Shown here piece after piece: positions 20,405 through 31,000 of a stretch of DNA of 33,599 nt. The stretch spans positions 1 to 33,599 of the forward strand of contig CALLPL010000008.1 of NCBI GenBank assembly GCA_938015455.1. The letters are read 5' to 3'. The position numbers were made by a program, and so were the translations under genes. The DNA is from an uncultured Candidatus Altimarinota bacterium. Lineage in GTDB: Bacteria > Patescibacteriota > Gracilibacteria > BD1-5 > UBA6164. The notes below the pieces were generated by a model. That model did no database searches. It was given only the letters and a program-made list of their open reading frames with translations, and was not told where the DNA came from. Positions within the stretch are counted from its first letter, which is position 1; each line of letters begins with the position of its first letter.

Positions 20405-20854
20405 CTATTTACTCGTTTTCCAAACTGACCTGTAAACAATAAATCAGAGAATCATGGCTATCCCTCCCATAATAACATGAGGAGTGTTAATGAGCAATCT
20501 TGTAGTTATATCAGCAACTGGTTCTGTATTTGGATTAAAGATATTAAAATTAAGATACGCTTTTCCAAATACCATGCCCACAATTCCATCTAAAAAATAA
20601 GCTGTTCCAAAATAACGAAAGAATATTGAACTGGCTTTTGGAGAAGTATATGCTGCATAAAAAGCCCAAGTTCCAGTAACGACATGGAGTATATCACCTG
20701 ATAATTTCATGTAAAAGAGACCGAATGCTTTCCCAGACTCATCAAATACTGGACAAAAATTTAAAAAAACTAAAGCAACCATAACTCAAAAATATACCCA
20801 CGCTGCTTTTTGAATTCATGATGTTTGTTTCATATATTCGATTATTTGCTTCAT
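20405..20854 (-). CDS. DUF4383-like small integral membrane protein
   Basis: 149 residues with four predicted TM helices (about 17-37, 55-74, 81-105 and 125-143). The LSGDILHVVTGTWAFYAAY and LDGIVGMVFG blocks, with a late NTPHVIMGG block, recall DUF4383 membrane proteins, but the match is weak. Start at ATG 20854; an in-frame Met at residue 8 (20833) is an alternative. It is probably co-transcribed with the DUF4105-like gene one base away. Function unknown. Confidence 0.6.
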
Positions 20855-20910
20855 ATACTCGATTTTTAAAGATTAATACATTTAAATTTAAGAAATTTCT
20901 GTCTATTGTA

Positions 20911-20960
20911 AAATAAAAAGACACACACTGTTTTTATGGCAGTATGCGTCTTTTTATTTT
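20911..20960. terminator. Bidirectional hairpin terminator
   Basis: AAATAAAAAGAC...ACTG at 20911-20930 pairs with CAGT...GTCTTTTTATTT at 20940-20959 with two mismatches and a short loop. The A-rich and T-rich sides let it work in either direction; it separates the metal cluster upstream on the minus strand from the DUF4383-like operon. Confidence 0.75.
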
Positions 20961-21072
20961 AATCTGGTAGAAGTTAGTGAATGATGTTAGAACTGAGATC
21001 GAGAGTTATGATTGATATATAAAGGAATGATATATTTCTATATTAGCCCTTTTCATAATAATGTTTCTTGTA

Positions 21073-21675
21073 TTAATGATTATGGTCTGTATGGCCATCT
21101 CATTTAAAGTTTACATCACTACTATCCATTATTTTTGAATCAGTAGGGCTATTTCACTCAATAAGATGTTCCTCAACTACAATAGTATCATCTGAGTGAT
21201 GTTCACTATTTCCATGACCATGTTCCCCAGCCCAAAGATATCAAGCTTGTACGAGTGAATACAGCGTAGCAGATACTCATACAAAAAACACAAACCCTAC
21301 TACTGTATAGATAAGATGTGCCTTTTTATAAAACACTTCTTTCTCTAATGCAAGATAGGCTCATATAGAAACAAGGAATCACACAGGGACAAGCCATACA
21401 CTCCTATCTGGAGAATCCGGGAAATGTTGGAGTCCTCATGTAAGAGCTCAAATTGCAATAGCTAAGATAGAAGAAAATACTATAGTTCTTATATAATCCC
21501 TTTCCTCAGGTTTTTGTTCCAAAAGGGTTCAAACTATAAAAAACACTACTCATACAAGAGAGGTTATTACCTGCCTCTCCCCTGAGAAGAATCCATGAGA
21601 GAGTCATCCTGTGATGAATGATATACCTGTGTATTTAATGATGAGAGCAACGTGCTCTTTTTGAATTTGTTTCAT
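21073..21675 (-). CDS. Membrane protein with His-rich tail, likely metal-related
   Basis: 200 residues with five TM helices in the first 150. The hydrophilic C-terminal tail is rich in His and acidic residues (EHGHGNSEHHSDD, GHTDHNH), a typical metal-binding composition. Glycines in membrane segments are often UGA. It is the last gene of a three-gene run after the DUF305 protein (7-base gap). No family was recognised; copper or another divalent metal is suggested by the neighbours. Confidence 0.68.
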
Positions 21676-21682
21676 ATATATA

Positions 21683-22090
21683 TTATTTAGTTTTATATCC
21701 CCATTCTACTAACCATGCATTCATCTGATCAATCTCAGCTTGTTGCGCCTCTATGATTAGGGTTCACATTTGTTTGAGTTCAGGATTTTTTGCATCTACC
21801 AGATATTCAGCCATGTCTATTGCTCCTTGATGATGTGGTATCATTCCTTCAAGAAAAGCTTTATCTAGTTCATCTCAAGTCTTTCACTTAAGCATAGCTC
21901 ACATATCTGCCATACTCATTTCCATTGGATCCATACTCATATTCATGCTAGAGTGATCCATAGTTTTCGTGCTATGATCCATCATTTCAGAATGATGATT
22001 CATAGGCATAGTAACAGCGTGCCCGATTCACAGGCCAACTACTAAAGAAACTACTCATACAATAATATGAGACATATAATTTTTTTTCAT
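21683..22090 (-). CDS. DUF305 family protein, likely copper-binding
   Basis: 135 residues. An N-terminal TM/signal helix (about 7-25) is followed by a Met/His-rich segment (MNHHSEMMDHSTKTMDHSS, then MNMSMDPMEMSMADM) and the DUF305 signature AFLEGMIPHHQGAIDMAEY. The family includes periplasmic metal-binding proteins such as CopM, and the Met/His spacing fits Cu(I) binding. The last residues (LVEWGYKTK) match the family end. UGA glycines include those in the anchor and in KGKTGDE. Confidence 0.88.
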
Positions 22091-22134
22091 AATAATTTTT
22101 TGATAAATAAATAGTAAATAATTCACTATTTATT

Positions 22135-22488
22135 CTACGCTGTAAGTTTCACTATTCCTATAAGCGATGAGTAATCATAATTTCTTATATTATAGAACAG
22201 ATTAGGAGGAGCATGAATGAGTATTATATAGAGTAATACAAGAGGAAGCACATATTCAAATATCTTAGAGAAGATAATCTTCACTACGAATATTTCAACG
22301 TAACTTGATAGCTCTACTATTTTAGAACTATAGAGCTGAGTCTCTGAAGATATACAGTGTTCAATACAATCTCCAGCACTCATACCATGATGAGACATCA
22401 TATTTGCATGAAGTCACAAAAATACTGGAAGTATGAGTATGAATACAAAGCAAAATAGTGCGAGAAATGTAGAAAGTATTCTTTTCAT
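22135..22488 (-). CDS. Small two-TM protein with His/Cys/Met loop
   Basis: 117 residues. A hydrophobic N-terminus (about 5-27), a loop with HANMMSHHGMSAGDCIEHC (His, Met and two Cys in a C-x3-C spacing) and a second hydrophobic region (about 65-90). The loop looks able to bind a soft metal such as Cu or Zn. It is the first gene of the metal-like cluster, 44 bases upstream of the DUF305 gene. No family recognised. Confidence 0.65.
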
Positions 22489-22642
22489 ATTTGTATTGTA
22501 TCTATTTTTTACATTATGAAAAGATAGAGGTAAGAAGGTCCTTTTTACAAATACTATATCCAACGCTCGAACTAATACTCTTGTGTATTTTAAAGTACTT
22601 ATATCTTTAAATAGCTATCTTTTAATAAACTATTTTCTCACT

Positions 22643-22690
22643 AAAAAATCCTGGCCTACGGTGCAACGTAAGCCAGGATTTTTATTTTAT
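22643..22690. terminator. Strong bidirectional hairpin terminator
   Basis: A long stem (AAAAATCCTGGC... pairing with GCCAGGATTTTT, plus an inner TACG/CGTA) closes a six-base loop. It ends the SDR operon on the minus strand. The remaining gap (22489-22754, the largest in the window) shows only AT-rich sequence, presumably with the metal cluster promoter. Confidence 0.85.
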
Positions 22691-22754
22691 TTATAACAAT
22701 GGTGGGTCATGTAACACAATTAAACTTTTTACGAAGGTATTATAGAATATGTAT

Positions 22755-23552
22755 CTAATGGATGAATCTTTCTGTATTGCTGATTAAATCCTCTATCTTA
22801 TCGAAATTGTATGTATCACTATGAGCCTCTGCAAATCTTCCAGAGTCATTATCAAAGTACTTTCAAGAGTCATTTTCATGCTCTTCTCAAAGTGCAAGGT
22901 TATATAGTATATCTCTTCCCTTATCAGCTGAAGACCAGTGTTGACCATAGACTTCATTTGCCATCTTGGTATTCAAAAGTGATCCTGGATTTACGGCAAT
23001 AGTAATAATATCAAGATTATTTTTTGCAAAATAAAAGCTCCACATAGTCAAAGCAAGCTTACTTTGAGCATAAGCTTCTGATGCTCAAAGTTGTACCTTT
23101 CACAGTAATGCATCAAGAGATACTGGAGCTTGGGCAGCAGAAGATAGATTGATCACTCGAGGATTTTCTGATTTTTTAAGAAGTGGTAAGATATCATGAG
23201 TTAATAGATATGGAGCAAGGTAATTTACCACAAAACGAACATCATATCACTGTGTAGTCTGCTCATGCTGGGTTTTAAATATTCATGCATTATTTATAAC
23301 AATATCTATATGTGAAAGTTCTTGTAATAATTTTTGAGTCATATTTTTCACGGAATCGAGATCTGAAAAATCAGCAACACAAGAAAATATTTCAGTATTA
23401 TGTGTTTCTGATTGTATATCCGAGACTATATCTTGTAATTTTTTTTCATTTCTCCCATGGAGATACAGAGTATGTCATCCATCTGCCAGTTTATAGGCAA
23501 GAAGTTTTCAAATCCCATCAGTTGCTCATGTGAGGAGTATAGTTTTTTTCAT
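22755..23552 (-). CDS. Short-chain dehydrogenase/reductase
   Basis: 265 residues, classical SDR. The NAD(P)-binding loop is LLTGATDGIGKLLA with two UGA glycines, NNAG occurs with UGA at its Gly, the active-site Ser is in [10 protein letters not shown] and the catalytic pair is in [22 protein letters not shown] block follows. It resembles retinol-dehydrogenase/WW-oxidoreductase-like SDRs. It is the last gene of the operon starting at the quinone-oxidoreductase gene and follows the HhH gene by 11 bases. Substrate unknown; probably a carbonyl or alcohol reductase acting in a stress response. Confidence 0.93.
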
Positions 23553-23563
23553 GTTTTGATGAT

Positions 23564-23800
23564 TTATATAGTATATTTTTTCGCACACTCTATAGCTCAA
23601 GATATTGATTTTCGAGCTTGAGGAGAATTCCTATAACAAGTAGAATTTAGATGACTACTTAAAAGGTCCAATAAACTTCCTGTTTCAACTTCACTGAGAG
23701 CTGTAAAAGAATCATATCATACTTCTTCTAGTCGAGAAATAACTTTTTCTCATACATATGGTACAGCGAGTAATATTCGTTTTTCTTTTTCTGAAAACAT
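23564..23800 (-). CDS. Small helix-hairpin-helix-like protein (78 aa)
   Basis: The product AVPYVGEKVISRLEEVGYDS resembles the helix-hairpin-helix of Cdd1/DUF4332-like proteins, where a VG turn and following helix bind DNA or act as a protein adapter. UGA glycines lie in the hairpin itself. It lies between the SDR and the 2OG oxygenase in the same operon, with 11- and 9-base gaps. Role unknown. Confidence 0.62.
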
Positions 23801-23809
23801 ATTTTATTA

Positions 23810-24844
23810 TTAAAAAGGAGCAGAGGTATCACTTGGTTCATCAGGAATCGTCCATCTCTCTTTTGCATCTATTGATACGTCAAAGAGATTATTTCATGGA
23901 ATAGACATATTACTCCCATAGAGCCAAAATACAAAATTTGTGCGCTTCCCTTTCGTAATGGGAAGTGCTGCGTGAGCGATATTCCCTCTATGCATCATAG
24001 CTCGACCAGAAGTAAATGATAATCGATTCATTTCTCCAGAGTTTTTATCATAAAAATCTAGTTCTGAACCCTCAAATGTTTCATCTGGAAGGTTCAAGTT
24101 TACATTCATAGTAACTGATGAGGCATCCGTATGCATACGAAGAGAAGTATCAATACCTGGCTGGTACTCTATAGAAAAACCATAGGTTTGTGAATCATAT
24201 CCTACAATTTCTGGAAATAATAACCTAGCTATCGATCTCATATATAGGTCCATGATCTTCTGATATAATTCCTGAAAGCTTGGAGCAGCGAGATATCACA
24301 CAGAACGAGTATCAAGCATAGCTCCATTTCTATTGAGTGAAATACCATAGGGAGCGCGTAGTGGTATCCCAGCATCAGCAACTGCTTCTAAATATGTTCT
24401 GAGTTCTTGGAGTTTCTCTGGGTCAAAGAGTTGAAACTCAAATACTCCTGGAGAAGATTCTATTAAAAGATCTCTTACTTTTAAAAGATCTCTTACTTTT
24501 GATTCTAGCTCTGGATTTTCCCAGGCATCATGAATTGCGTTTCGAAGCCTACTATCAAGTAAATCTTCTGACGGAAAGCTTATGCTTCCTTTATTTTCTA
24601 CATCCCACTCTTGCCAAGCATTTATAAGTAAGTTACTATTTTTACTCCAAAATTCTTGTACTGAAGGATCTCTTGCCAGAATAGCTTCTCTAGAAGGATA
24701 TTCTAGTGCTCGAGCTTGCAGTAAAGCATCTTCAATCTTTTCATATGAAGTAGTATTTGTAGCATCAACTCCAATGTCATAACCTTGTGTTGTATCGTTT
24801 TTTTGCATTGTTTTTAATTTTATAGAGTAATTACTATTTTTCAA
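23810..24844 (-). CDS. 2-oxoglutarate/Fe(II)-dependent oxygenase family protein
   Basis: 344 residues from ATG 24844. The C-terminal half is a double-stranded beta-helix domain: metal ligands His238 and Asp240 in MHTDASSVTM, His291 in GNIAHAALPI, and the 2OG-binding Arg301 in KGKRTNF. Residues 30-170 are a helical N-terminal region of unknown role, which contains a perfect tandem 18-base duplication (KVRDLL twice). Met13 at 24808 is a likely alternative start: it removes the 25-base overlap with the upstream oxidoreductase gene and leaves an 11-base gap. Hydroxylases of this fold act on proteins, lipids or small molecules; the target here is unknown. Confidence 0.85.
24463..24498. repeat. Perfect 18-base tandem duplication
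   Basis: Two adjacent identical 18-base units (24463-24480 and 24481-24498) in the oxygenase gene add six residues in frame without disrupting it. This looks like a recent slippage or duplication event. Confidence 0.9.
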
Positions 24845-25761
24845 ACAGTTCTTCCTGTTTCTAGCTCACTATGAGCTTCTCTCATTTCATCAAATGAGTA
24901 CGTATTTGCGATCGTTGGTGAAATGATTCAAGAATCTAGCATCTTCGCAAGTGTCATCATATTTTCTGCACTTGATTTCACGAGAAGCCAAGAAGCATCT
25001 ATATTTCTTGACCCTGCTACATCAGAAATAGCCTCTACTGATTGTGGGTCTGGAAGAGAGATGACTCTTCCTCCATCTTTTAGTATATGTACTGATTTCT
25101 TGAGTGTTTCTCCTCAGAGAGAATCGAGTACAAAATCCATATCAGAACAAACTTCTTCAAAATTTTGTGATCTGTAATCAATATGTTCATCAGCTCCAAG
25201 TGAAAGTACAAAATCTTTGTTTTTAGCAGAAGAAGTGGTAGTTACATGTGCTCAGAAATGTTTTGCCATCTGAATTGCAAAGTGTCCTACTCACCCAGAG
25301 CCAGCATGAATAAATACCCTCTCCCCTGGCTTTACATTTCCCTGTAAGGCTTGAAGTGCTGTAAGAGCTGCAAGTGTCGTAGCTGCTGCATCTTCAAAGG
25401 AAACGTTTTCAGGTATTTTTGTTATTTGATTTTCAGGAGCAGCAACGTACTCAGCATACGCTTTTCAAGCTCCTGGAAAATTCACCATTCCAAATACTCT
25501 ATCACCTAACTGAAAATTTGTAACTTCACTTCATACTTTTGTAACAATTCCTGCGATATCCCAACCGAGAATTACTGGTCTATTATTTCAATAGAGCATG
25601 TCTATAATAGCTCCTATAGATCTCATTTTAAAATCTACAGGGTTAATTCCAATAGCTCTTGTTTCTATAAGTATTTCGTCTTTTTCTATATTTGGAGTAT
25701 CTATATCTTTGTAGAGTAAGTTTTCTACTCCTCATGCTTGCTCCAATATAATTGCTTTCAT
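24820..25761 (-). CDS. NADPH:quinone-oxidoreductase-like MDR protein
   Basis: 313 residues of the zinc-less medium-chain dehydrogenase type: RAIGINPVDFKMR, LGWDIAGIVTKVGSEV, LGDRVFGMVNFPGAG, then the NADP-binding loop IHAGSGGVGHFAIQMAKHFGA, with UGA at one loop glycine, and LGADEHIDYRSQ. The C-terminus has TYSFDEMREAHSELETGRTVGKIVI. Zinc ligands are not visible, fitting a QOR/zeta-crystallin-like enzyme that reduces quinones or enones with NADPH. It heads the operon and is divergent from the HxlR regulator with a 100-base intergenic region carrying an inverted repeat. Confidence 0.93.
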
Positions 25762-25771
25762 GTTTATATAT

Positions 25772-25808
25772 TACTTAATAAATTTTGTAAATTTAAATAT
25801 ATTAAGTA
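25772..25808. promoter_or_regulatory. Inverted repeat between QOR and HxlR genes, probable operator
   Basis: TACTTAATA (25772-25780) is exactly complementary to TATTAAGTA (25800-25808), with an inner AAATTT pair. The element sits between the divergent start codons, in the position expected for an HxlR/QorR-type operator that would control the quinone-reductase operon and the regulator itself. Confidence 0.55.
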
Positions 25809-25861
25809 TATTATATATATCAATAGTATTATATATACTTAGTTACTTTTTAGAAACAATT

Positions 25862-26212
25862 ATGAAAAATATGAAGTGGGATGATTCCTGCCCAATCTAT
25901 CAAACACTCGAAATAATAGGAAAAAAATGGTCTCTTTTTATCATTTTTCTTATCTGAAATAACTATACTAGTTATAGTAGCATCCTCAAAAAAATCTCTG
26001 GACTCAACTCAAAAATACTCTCTGAGAGGCTAAAAAATCTTGAAGATCAAGGGATAGTAAAAAGAACTATAGTCTCTGAGAGGCCAATAAAAATAGAATA
26101 TTCTCTCACGAAAAAGTGAGAAAAAATTAAAGAGATATTTGAACAAATAAAAAATATTTCTCTGGAAGAATGAGATATTTTTGAAGATACTTGCTGATTA
26201 TTTAGGGACTAA
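25862..26212 (+). CDS. HxlR-family redox-type transcriptional regulator
   Basis: 116 residues. The winged helix-turn-helix has the family signature CPIYQTLEIIGKKWSLFI, then LNSKILSERLKNLEDQGIV and YSLTKKG. Cys10 falls at the sensor position of YodB/QorR-type members, and a second Cys (111) lies near the C-terminus, compatible with thiol sensing of quinones or diamide-like stress. UGA glycines include Gly32 in LIGNN and one in KKGEKIKE. Divergent from a quinone-oxidoreductase gene, as in known YodB and QorR systems, which supports a repressor role. Confidence 0.87.
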
Positions 26213-26252
26213 AAAACACATATATAAATATATACGTGTTTGTGTATCGTTA

Positions 26253-26328
26253 TGGTGGGACATCCGGGGCTCGAACCCAGGACCTTCCCCTTAAAAGGGG
26301 GCTGCTCTACCAACTGAGCTAATGTCCC
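26253..26328 (-). tRNA. tRNA-Lys (UUU), CCA encoded
   Basis: Folded by eye: acceptor stem GGGACAT/ATGTCCC, D-arm GCTC...GAGC, anticodon loop CTTTTAA (UUU), T-arm CTGGG TTCGAGC CCCGG and a genome-encoded CCA at 26253-26255. The anticodon stem has a G27-A43 mismatch at its top pair. It lies downstream of truB on the same strand. Confidence 0.93.
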
Positions 26329-26380
26329 ATATACAAAAAAGCCCCAGTATTGTATAAAAAATGCCCTGAAGCGCAAATTT

Positions 26381-27250
26381 TTATAGTATTTTTTTTCGAG
26401 GATGTAAAACACTATTTTTGTGCTCTACTACATATCGTATCATACTTCCATCAAAGAGGAAAATATCTACATTCTCTGGGAAGGGAAATTCTCACCTAAC
26501 TCTCTGTCCATCTGCGAGTCTCTTGTATACATCTTCATCTTGGAAAAGATATATTTTTTCTGGAAATACCATCTCTATATCAAGAGTAGTTTCTTTATTG
26601 AGTTCTTCTAATCATGTAGCATCCTGTATATCTATACTTCCGACTCTTGTACGGCGAAGCTCAGATATATATCCTCAAGCTCAAAGTAATTGTCACAGGT
26701 CATGCGCAATAGAACGAATATAGGTCCCTGCTTGTACTTCGAGCTCTACTACGAGCTTTGGGTAGTGGAAATCTAGTATTTTATAGGAAAATATTTCTGT
26801 ATCTCTGGCTTTCATTTCTAAGACTTCTCCTGCGCGCACTCTCTCAAGGGCTCTTTTTCCATCTATCTTAAGAGCAGAATAACTAGGTGGTACTTGTGAT
26901 ATCTTTCCATAAAAATTTTCCTGAAATATCTTTTCGAGCTGATCTAGTGTAAGATCTTTAAATAATTCCCTTTGCTTCTCTAAAGAAATATATCTAATCT
27001 CAGTATCTCTGTCATAAGAATCAGATTCTCAATCAAGCAGTATAGTTGCCTCATAGGTCTTTCACTCTTTATCTATATAGGATATAAGCTTTGTATAACT
27101 TCCTACGGCAACAAGAAGTCCTCATGTTGCAAGAGGGTCAAGCGTCCCTGTGTGTCAGAGTTTTTTTATTCACAGAGTACGTCGCAAATCACGAAGTACA
27201 TCAAAACTCGTAATACCAGTTGGCTTGTCTACATAAAAAAATCCATCCAT
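26381..27250 (-). CDS. truB: tRNA pseudouridine(55) synthase TruB
   Basis: 289 residues. The pattern FFYVDKPTGITSFDVL, KLGHTGTLDPLATG with the catalytic Asp, ISQVPPSYSALKIDGKRA and AGTYIRSIAHDLG is diagnostic for TruB, which makes pseudouridine 55 in the T-loop of tRNAs. Several UGA codons read as glycine, including those in KLGHTG and LATGG. A C-terminal extension ends in basic residues. It begins 2 bases after the lepB stop, so it is co-transcribed; the tRNA-Lys follows 52 bases later. Confidence 0.95.
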
Positions 27251-27252
27251 GA

Positions 27253-27927
27253 CTAGTAGCTATACTCATCAAGAGTCCCAAAGAATTTTGGTAAAGTTGA
27301 TTCCCCCGTGCTTGGATGTGTAAATGAAAATGACTTGATATTAAAGTATCCTAAATCTAAAAGGACCTTTCCTGTAACCTCTGCTTGCACTATATAGTTT
27401 CCACGTCCTGAATTACATTTTTTAAAGCAATTTCTACTATCGGTAGAGTGCGTTCTATTATCTCACATAACAAAATATTTCCCTGCTGGTATCTCGTAAA
27501 TATTTTCGTCTGTGCTTCTATTTACATATGTACTTTTATTATTCTCATCTGTGAGGTATGCTCCCTCTTCGATTTCTTGAAACTCTCATGAGCTATCCTG
27601 GATAAAAACTTGCCCATCAGCAATCTTGAGTGTCTCTCCAGGGAGACCAATGATACGCTTAATGAAGTATTTTCTATCCTCACTTACTCAAGGTTTAAAT
27701 ATCACAACATCTCCCCTCTGCATCTCTCGATGCTGTCATAAGAGTGGAAAGTCTGTGTAAGAAAACCTGTCTACGATAATAAACTCTTTATCGTAATATG
27801 ACTCATCCATTGAGGCTCCATTTATCTTAAACGGCATAATAAAATACGTTCGTATTACGAGAACAATAAATACGATAATTACGATATCCTTTATAAAATC
27901 TAAGGCTTCTTTTCCAAAGTCTTTCAC
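27253..27927 (-). CDS. lepB: Signal peptidase I
   Basis: 224 residues. One N-terminal TM helix (about 11-32) is followed by the catalytic Ser motif NGASMDESYYDKEFIIV, then RGDVVIFKPG, the catalytic Lys block KYFIKRIIGLPGETL, and the C-terminal MGDNRTHSTDSR box with UGA for its Gly. It removes signal peptides from exported proteins such as those encoded elsewhere in this window. A Cys pair (NCFKKCN) follows the last box. It leads a two-gene unit with truB. Confidence 0.95.
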
Positions 27928-28003
27928 AGATGGTTTCTTGAAAAATTATAATAAGTTTCACCGTATTATAAAACGAAGTGAAAAAAAGCAAAAAGATTAA
28001 TGT

Positions 28004-28036
28004 GAAAATAACTTCCCTAAAAGGAAAGTTATTTAT
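28004..28036 (-). terminator. Hairpin after the PKD-protein gene
   Basis: On the minus strand AATAACTTTCC and GG-GAAGTTATT pair around a TTTTA loop, followed by a T-rich run. It starts a few bases after the stop codon of the giant surface-protein gene and precedes lepB. Confidence 0.65.
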
Positions 28037-28039
28037 TAT

Positions 28040-31000
28040 TTATTCATCAGATTTAAGCCAATCAGGGATCTTCATCCCATCATCCCAAAGTTCATCTCCA
28101 TCTGTTTTTTTAGAAGAATCTTTAGAAGAGCTTTCTTTGTCTTTTGAAGCTACAGGCTTTGCGACTTGTTTTCACTCTTGTGTAGCTTCTTTTGAGACCT
28201 CAGCCTTTAGTTTCTTTTCTGGAATTTTATTTTTCACTTTCTTCTCTGGAGTTTCAGTCTTAGTATCTTGTTTTGAAGCATCTTTTGTCTGCACCTTCTT
28301 TTCTCAAGACTTTTCTCATGTTGTCTTTGTTTTTGCTGACTTAGGCTTCTTTTCTGGGATATCTTTTGAGACTATTTCTTTTTCTTTGTATTGAGCGTCA
28401 TCCTCTACTTTGATATCTTTTGATGTGTCTTTAGGGGTATCAAAGCTCCCTTTAAGCCAATCTGGAACATTTCCCTCATCAACTTTTGCCTCTCAAGAGT
28501 TATCAACGACAAGAGCCTGCGATGGAGTTCCTGAATCCGGCTGAGTTTTTGGTACTGAATTTTCTGGAGTATCAGCTTTCACCCCTGCTGTATCTGTTTC
28601 AGGACTTACAGCTTTTTCACTAAAATCAACTGCTCATTTGAGCCAATCTGGAACATTATCCTCTCCAATTTTTGTCTCTGCATCAAGGTCTATTTTTTCT
28701 TCAACTAGCTGATCTGCTTTTACTGATTTTTCTTTCTGAATATCGGCTACTGGCTCTGTCTTTACTGCTTCTGTTACCTGTTTAGGAGAATCCTCTGCTC
28801 CCTTAAGCCAATCTGGAACACTTTCTTCATCAACCTTTGCTTCTGCATCAATATCAGTTTTTTCTTTGGGTATAGCATCTGTTTTTACTTCTCACCCTTT
28901 TTTAGAAGTATCTTGTTTTGGAATATCTTCCACTTGTGAAGTTGGAGCATCTTGTGTTTCTACTTTTACTTCAGACTTATCACTATTAAAATTTCACTTG
29001 AGCCAATCTGGGACGTCCTCTCACTCTCATACTGATCAGAGTATGTCATCCCCTGCTGGAGTATCTGGACTTATACTTCCATCATCTCTAGAACTTTTTG
29101 TTACTTTTTCTGCTTTTTCTATTTTAGGTTCGTCCACTGATGAAAGTATATCTGATTCTTCTGTTAGAGGATCTGCGCTTGAATCAAAATCTGCTAGGAT
29201 ATCATCTGACTGGGTATTTACTTCACTTTCCTGAGTTTCGTTCTTTCAAAAAGAAGTAATGTTTCCAATGAATTGAGAAAATCAAATACTCTTGTCTCTA
29301 TTAAATAGAAGATAGAGGATATAGAGAGCAAGAACGAGCAGAAGAAAGACTCCTATAAGTATTCCTAGCCATTTGAGCACAGTCAAGAGTACTCACATAA
29401 TTCCTGAGCTTTCTCATTCGCTACTTTCTTCTACTGGGATTTCTTCTGCTATAACCTCTTGCTTTTCTTCATCTGGAATACTCTCAACATCACCATAAAC
29501 AAGTGATGCAAGTATAGCTTTAAAATCAAGTTTTTGACTGTTTGTCATTGACTCGCTCGCCCCAACTACTTCTAAGATTTCTTTTCCAAGAGTCTTATTG
29601 TACTCTACATCATCAGAATTTCGGATGTCTTCAAGTTTTGAGAGAAGACTATCGTAACAGCTTCCTGTCTCAACCGTACACTCTATGTCTTGAGGTATAA
29701 GATTTATAAGAGCTGTATACGTAATTTGTTTTGCGCTCTGATCTTCCTGTCCTTCTACAAGAAGTGACTCGAGAATTTCTATAAGCTCATCCTCCTGTTC
29801 TAAGTTTTGTTCAAATATATAGTTTTCAAAATCTAGGATTGTTCGAGTCTTTTCAGTATTGTCATTCCAATCTTCTTGGAGTTTCTGAACGTAAGAGAGC
29901 GATTCCAGTCTTTGTTGTTGAGGGAGCTCTGAGAGAATAGATTTAAGTTTTTCTATTTTCTCTTTCTCAGAATCAGTGACTCATTCAAATACTAGAGTAT
30001 CAGGGTCAATATCTGACTCTTCTATATAATTCTTTATGATTGTAATGTCCTGTGAGGATATAACATTCCCACTTGATGATTTTCTATATAAGCGTATTTT
30101 CTGAACTTTATACTTATTAAGAGGGATTTGCGTTATATCTCAAGAAGAATAACTTGCTGTTCCTATATTATCTTCATCATCATCTACTCCTCCATTGAGA
30201 TCAGAGTCGTTTTCTATATCATAGTCAATGGCATAAATATCTCCTTGTGATCCTCATTCACCCATATATACAAATACTTTTTCTGATGAACTCTCTAAAG
30301 TAATATTTCCATCTGTATCAGCTTCTGGGAAGCTAAATCCTGCAAAACTCTTTCCTTTTGTTTTGAGAATATTTTTTATATTTTTTGTAACTTTTTTCTG
30401 AACTTGCTTCACTTTTGTTCATTCTGATATTTTTAGAGTAACGGTATGACTTGTTACCTTATCAGTATAGGTATGAGAAAAATTTGTTCATGTTTTCGTA
30501 GTTCCATCTCAGAGATCCCATTGCCTCCCATCTATTTGTCATGTTGAGCTATCGAAAAATATAAAGGTATTTCCAACAGATATATACCCAAAATCTGGAA
30601 CAAGTTTATTACTCACATTCATAGTGACATTTTTGGTACTGCTTATTCCCCTATATTTTACTTTTACTTTAGCATAAAACTCTCATGATTTTCTATATAC
30701 ATATGTTGTTGTTGCTTCACTTGTTTGCGTATCGTAAAAACCATCTCCATCAAAATCCCAACTAAAACTCGCATCTTTATCAATAGATTGGCCTAGTATA
30801 TTTTGCGCTTTTGCTGTAAAAGTAATCTCTTCTCCTATTACCGTAGAGTTATCATTTACAGAAAGGTCTATAATTGGAGTATTAACATTATCTCACGTGA
30901 TAGTTGTAAAATATCTTGATCCTGTTACGTCTTCTGAAGTAACTCGCGATTCGTTATTATCCTTAAGTATCGCAACAAAATAGTAATTTCCTGTTACCTT

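Noticed and set aside
28866-29234. Ser-rich ORF on the plus strand opposite the PKD-protein tail
   Set aside because: Mirror of the Lys/Glu/Asp-rich coding frame on the minus strand; no independent features.
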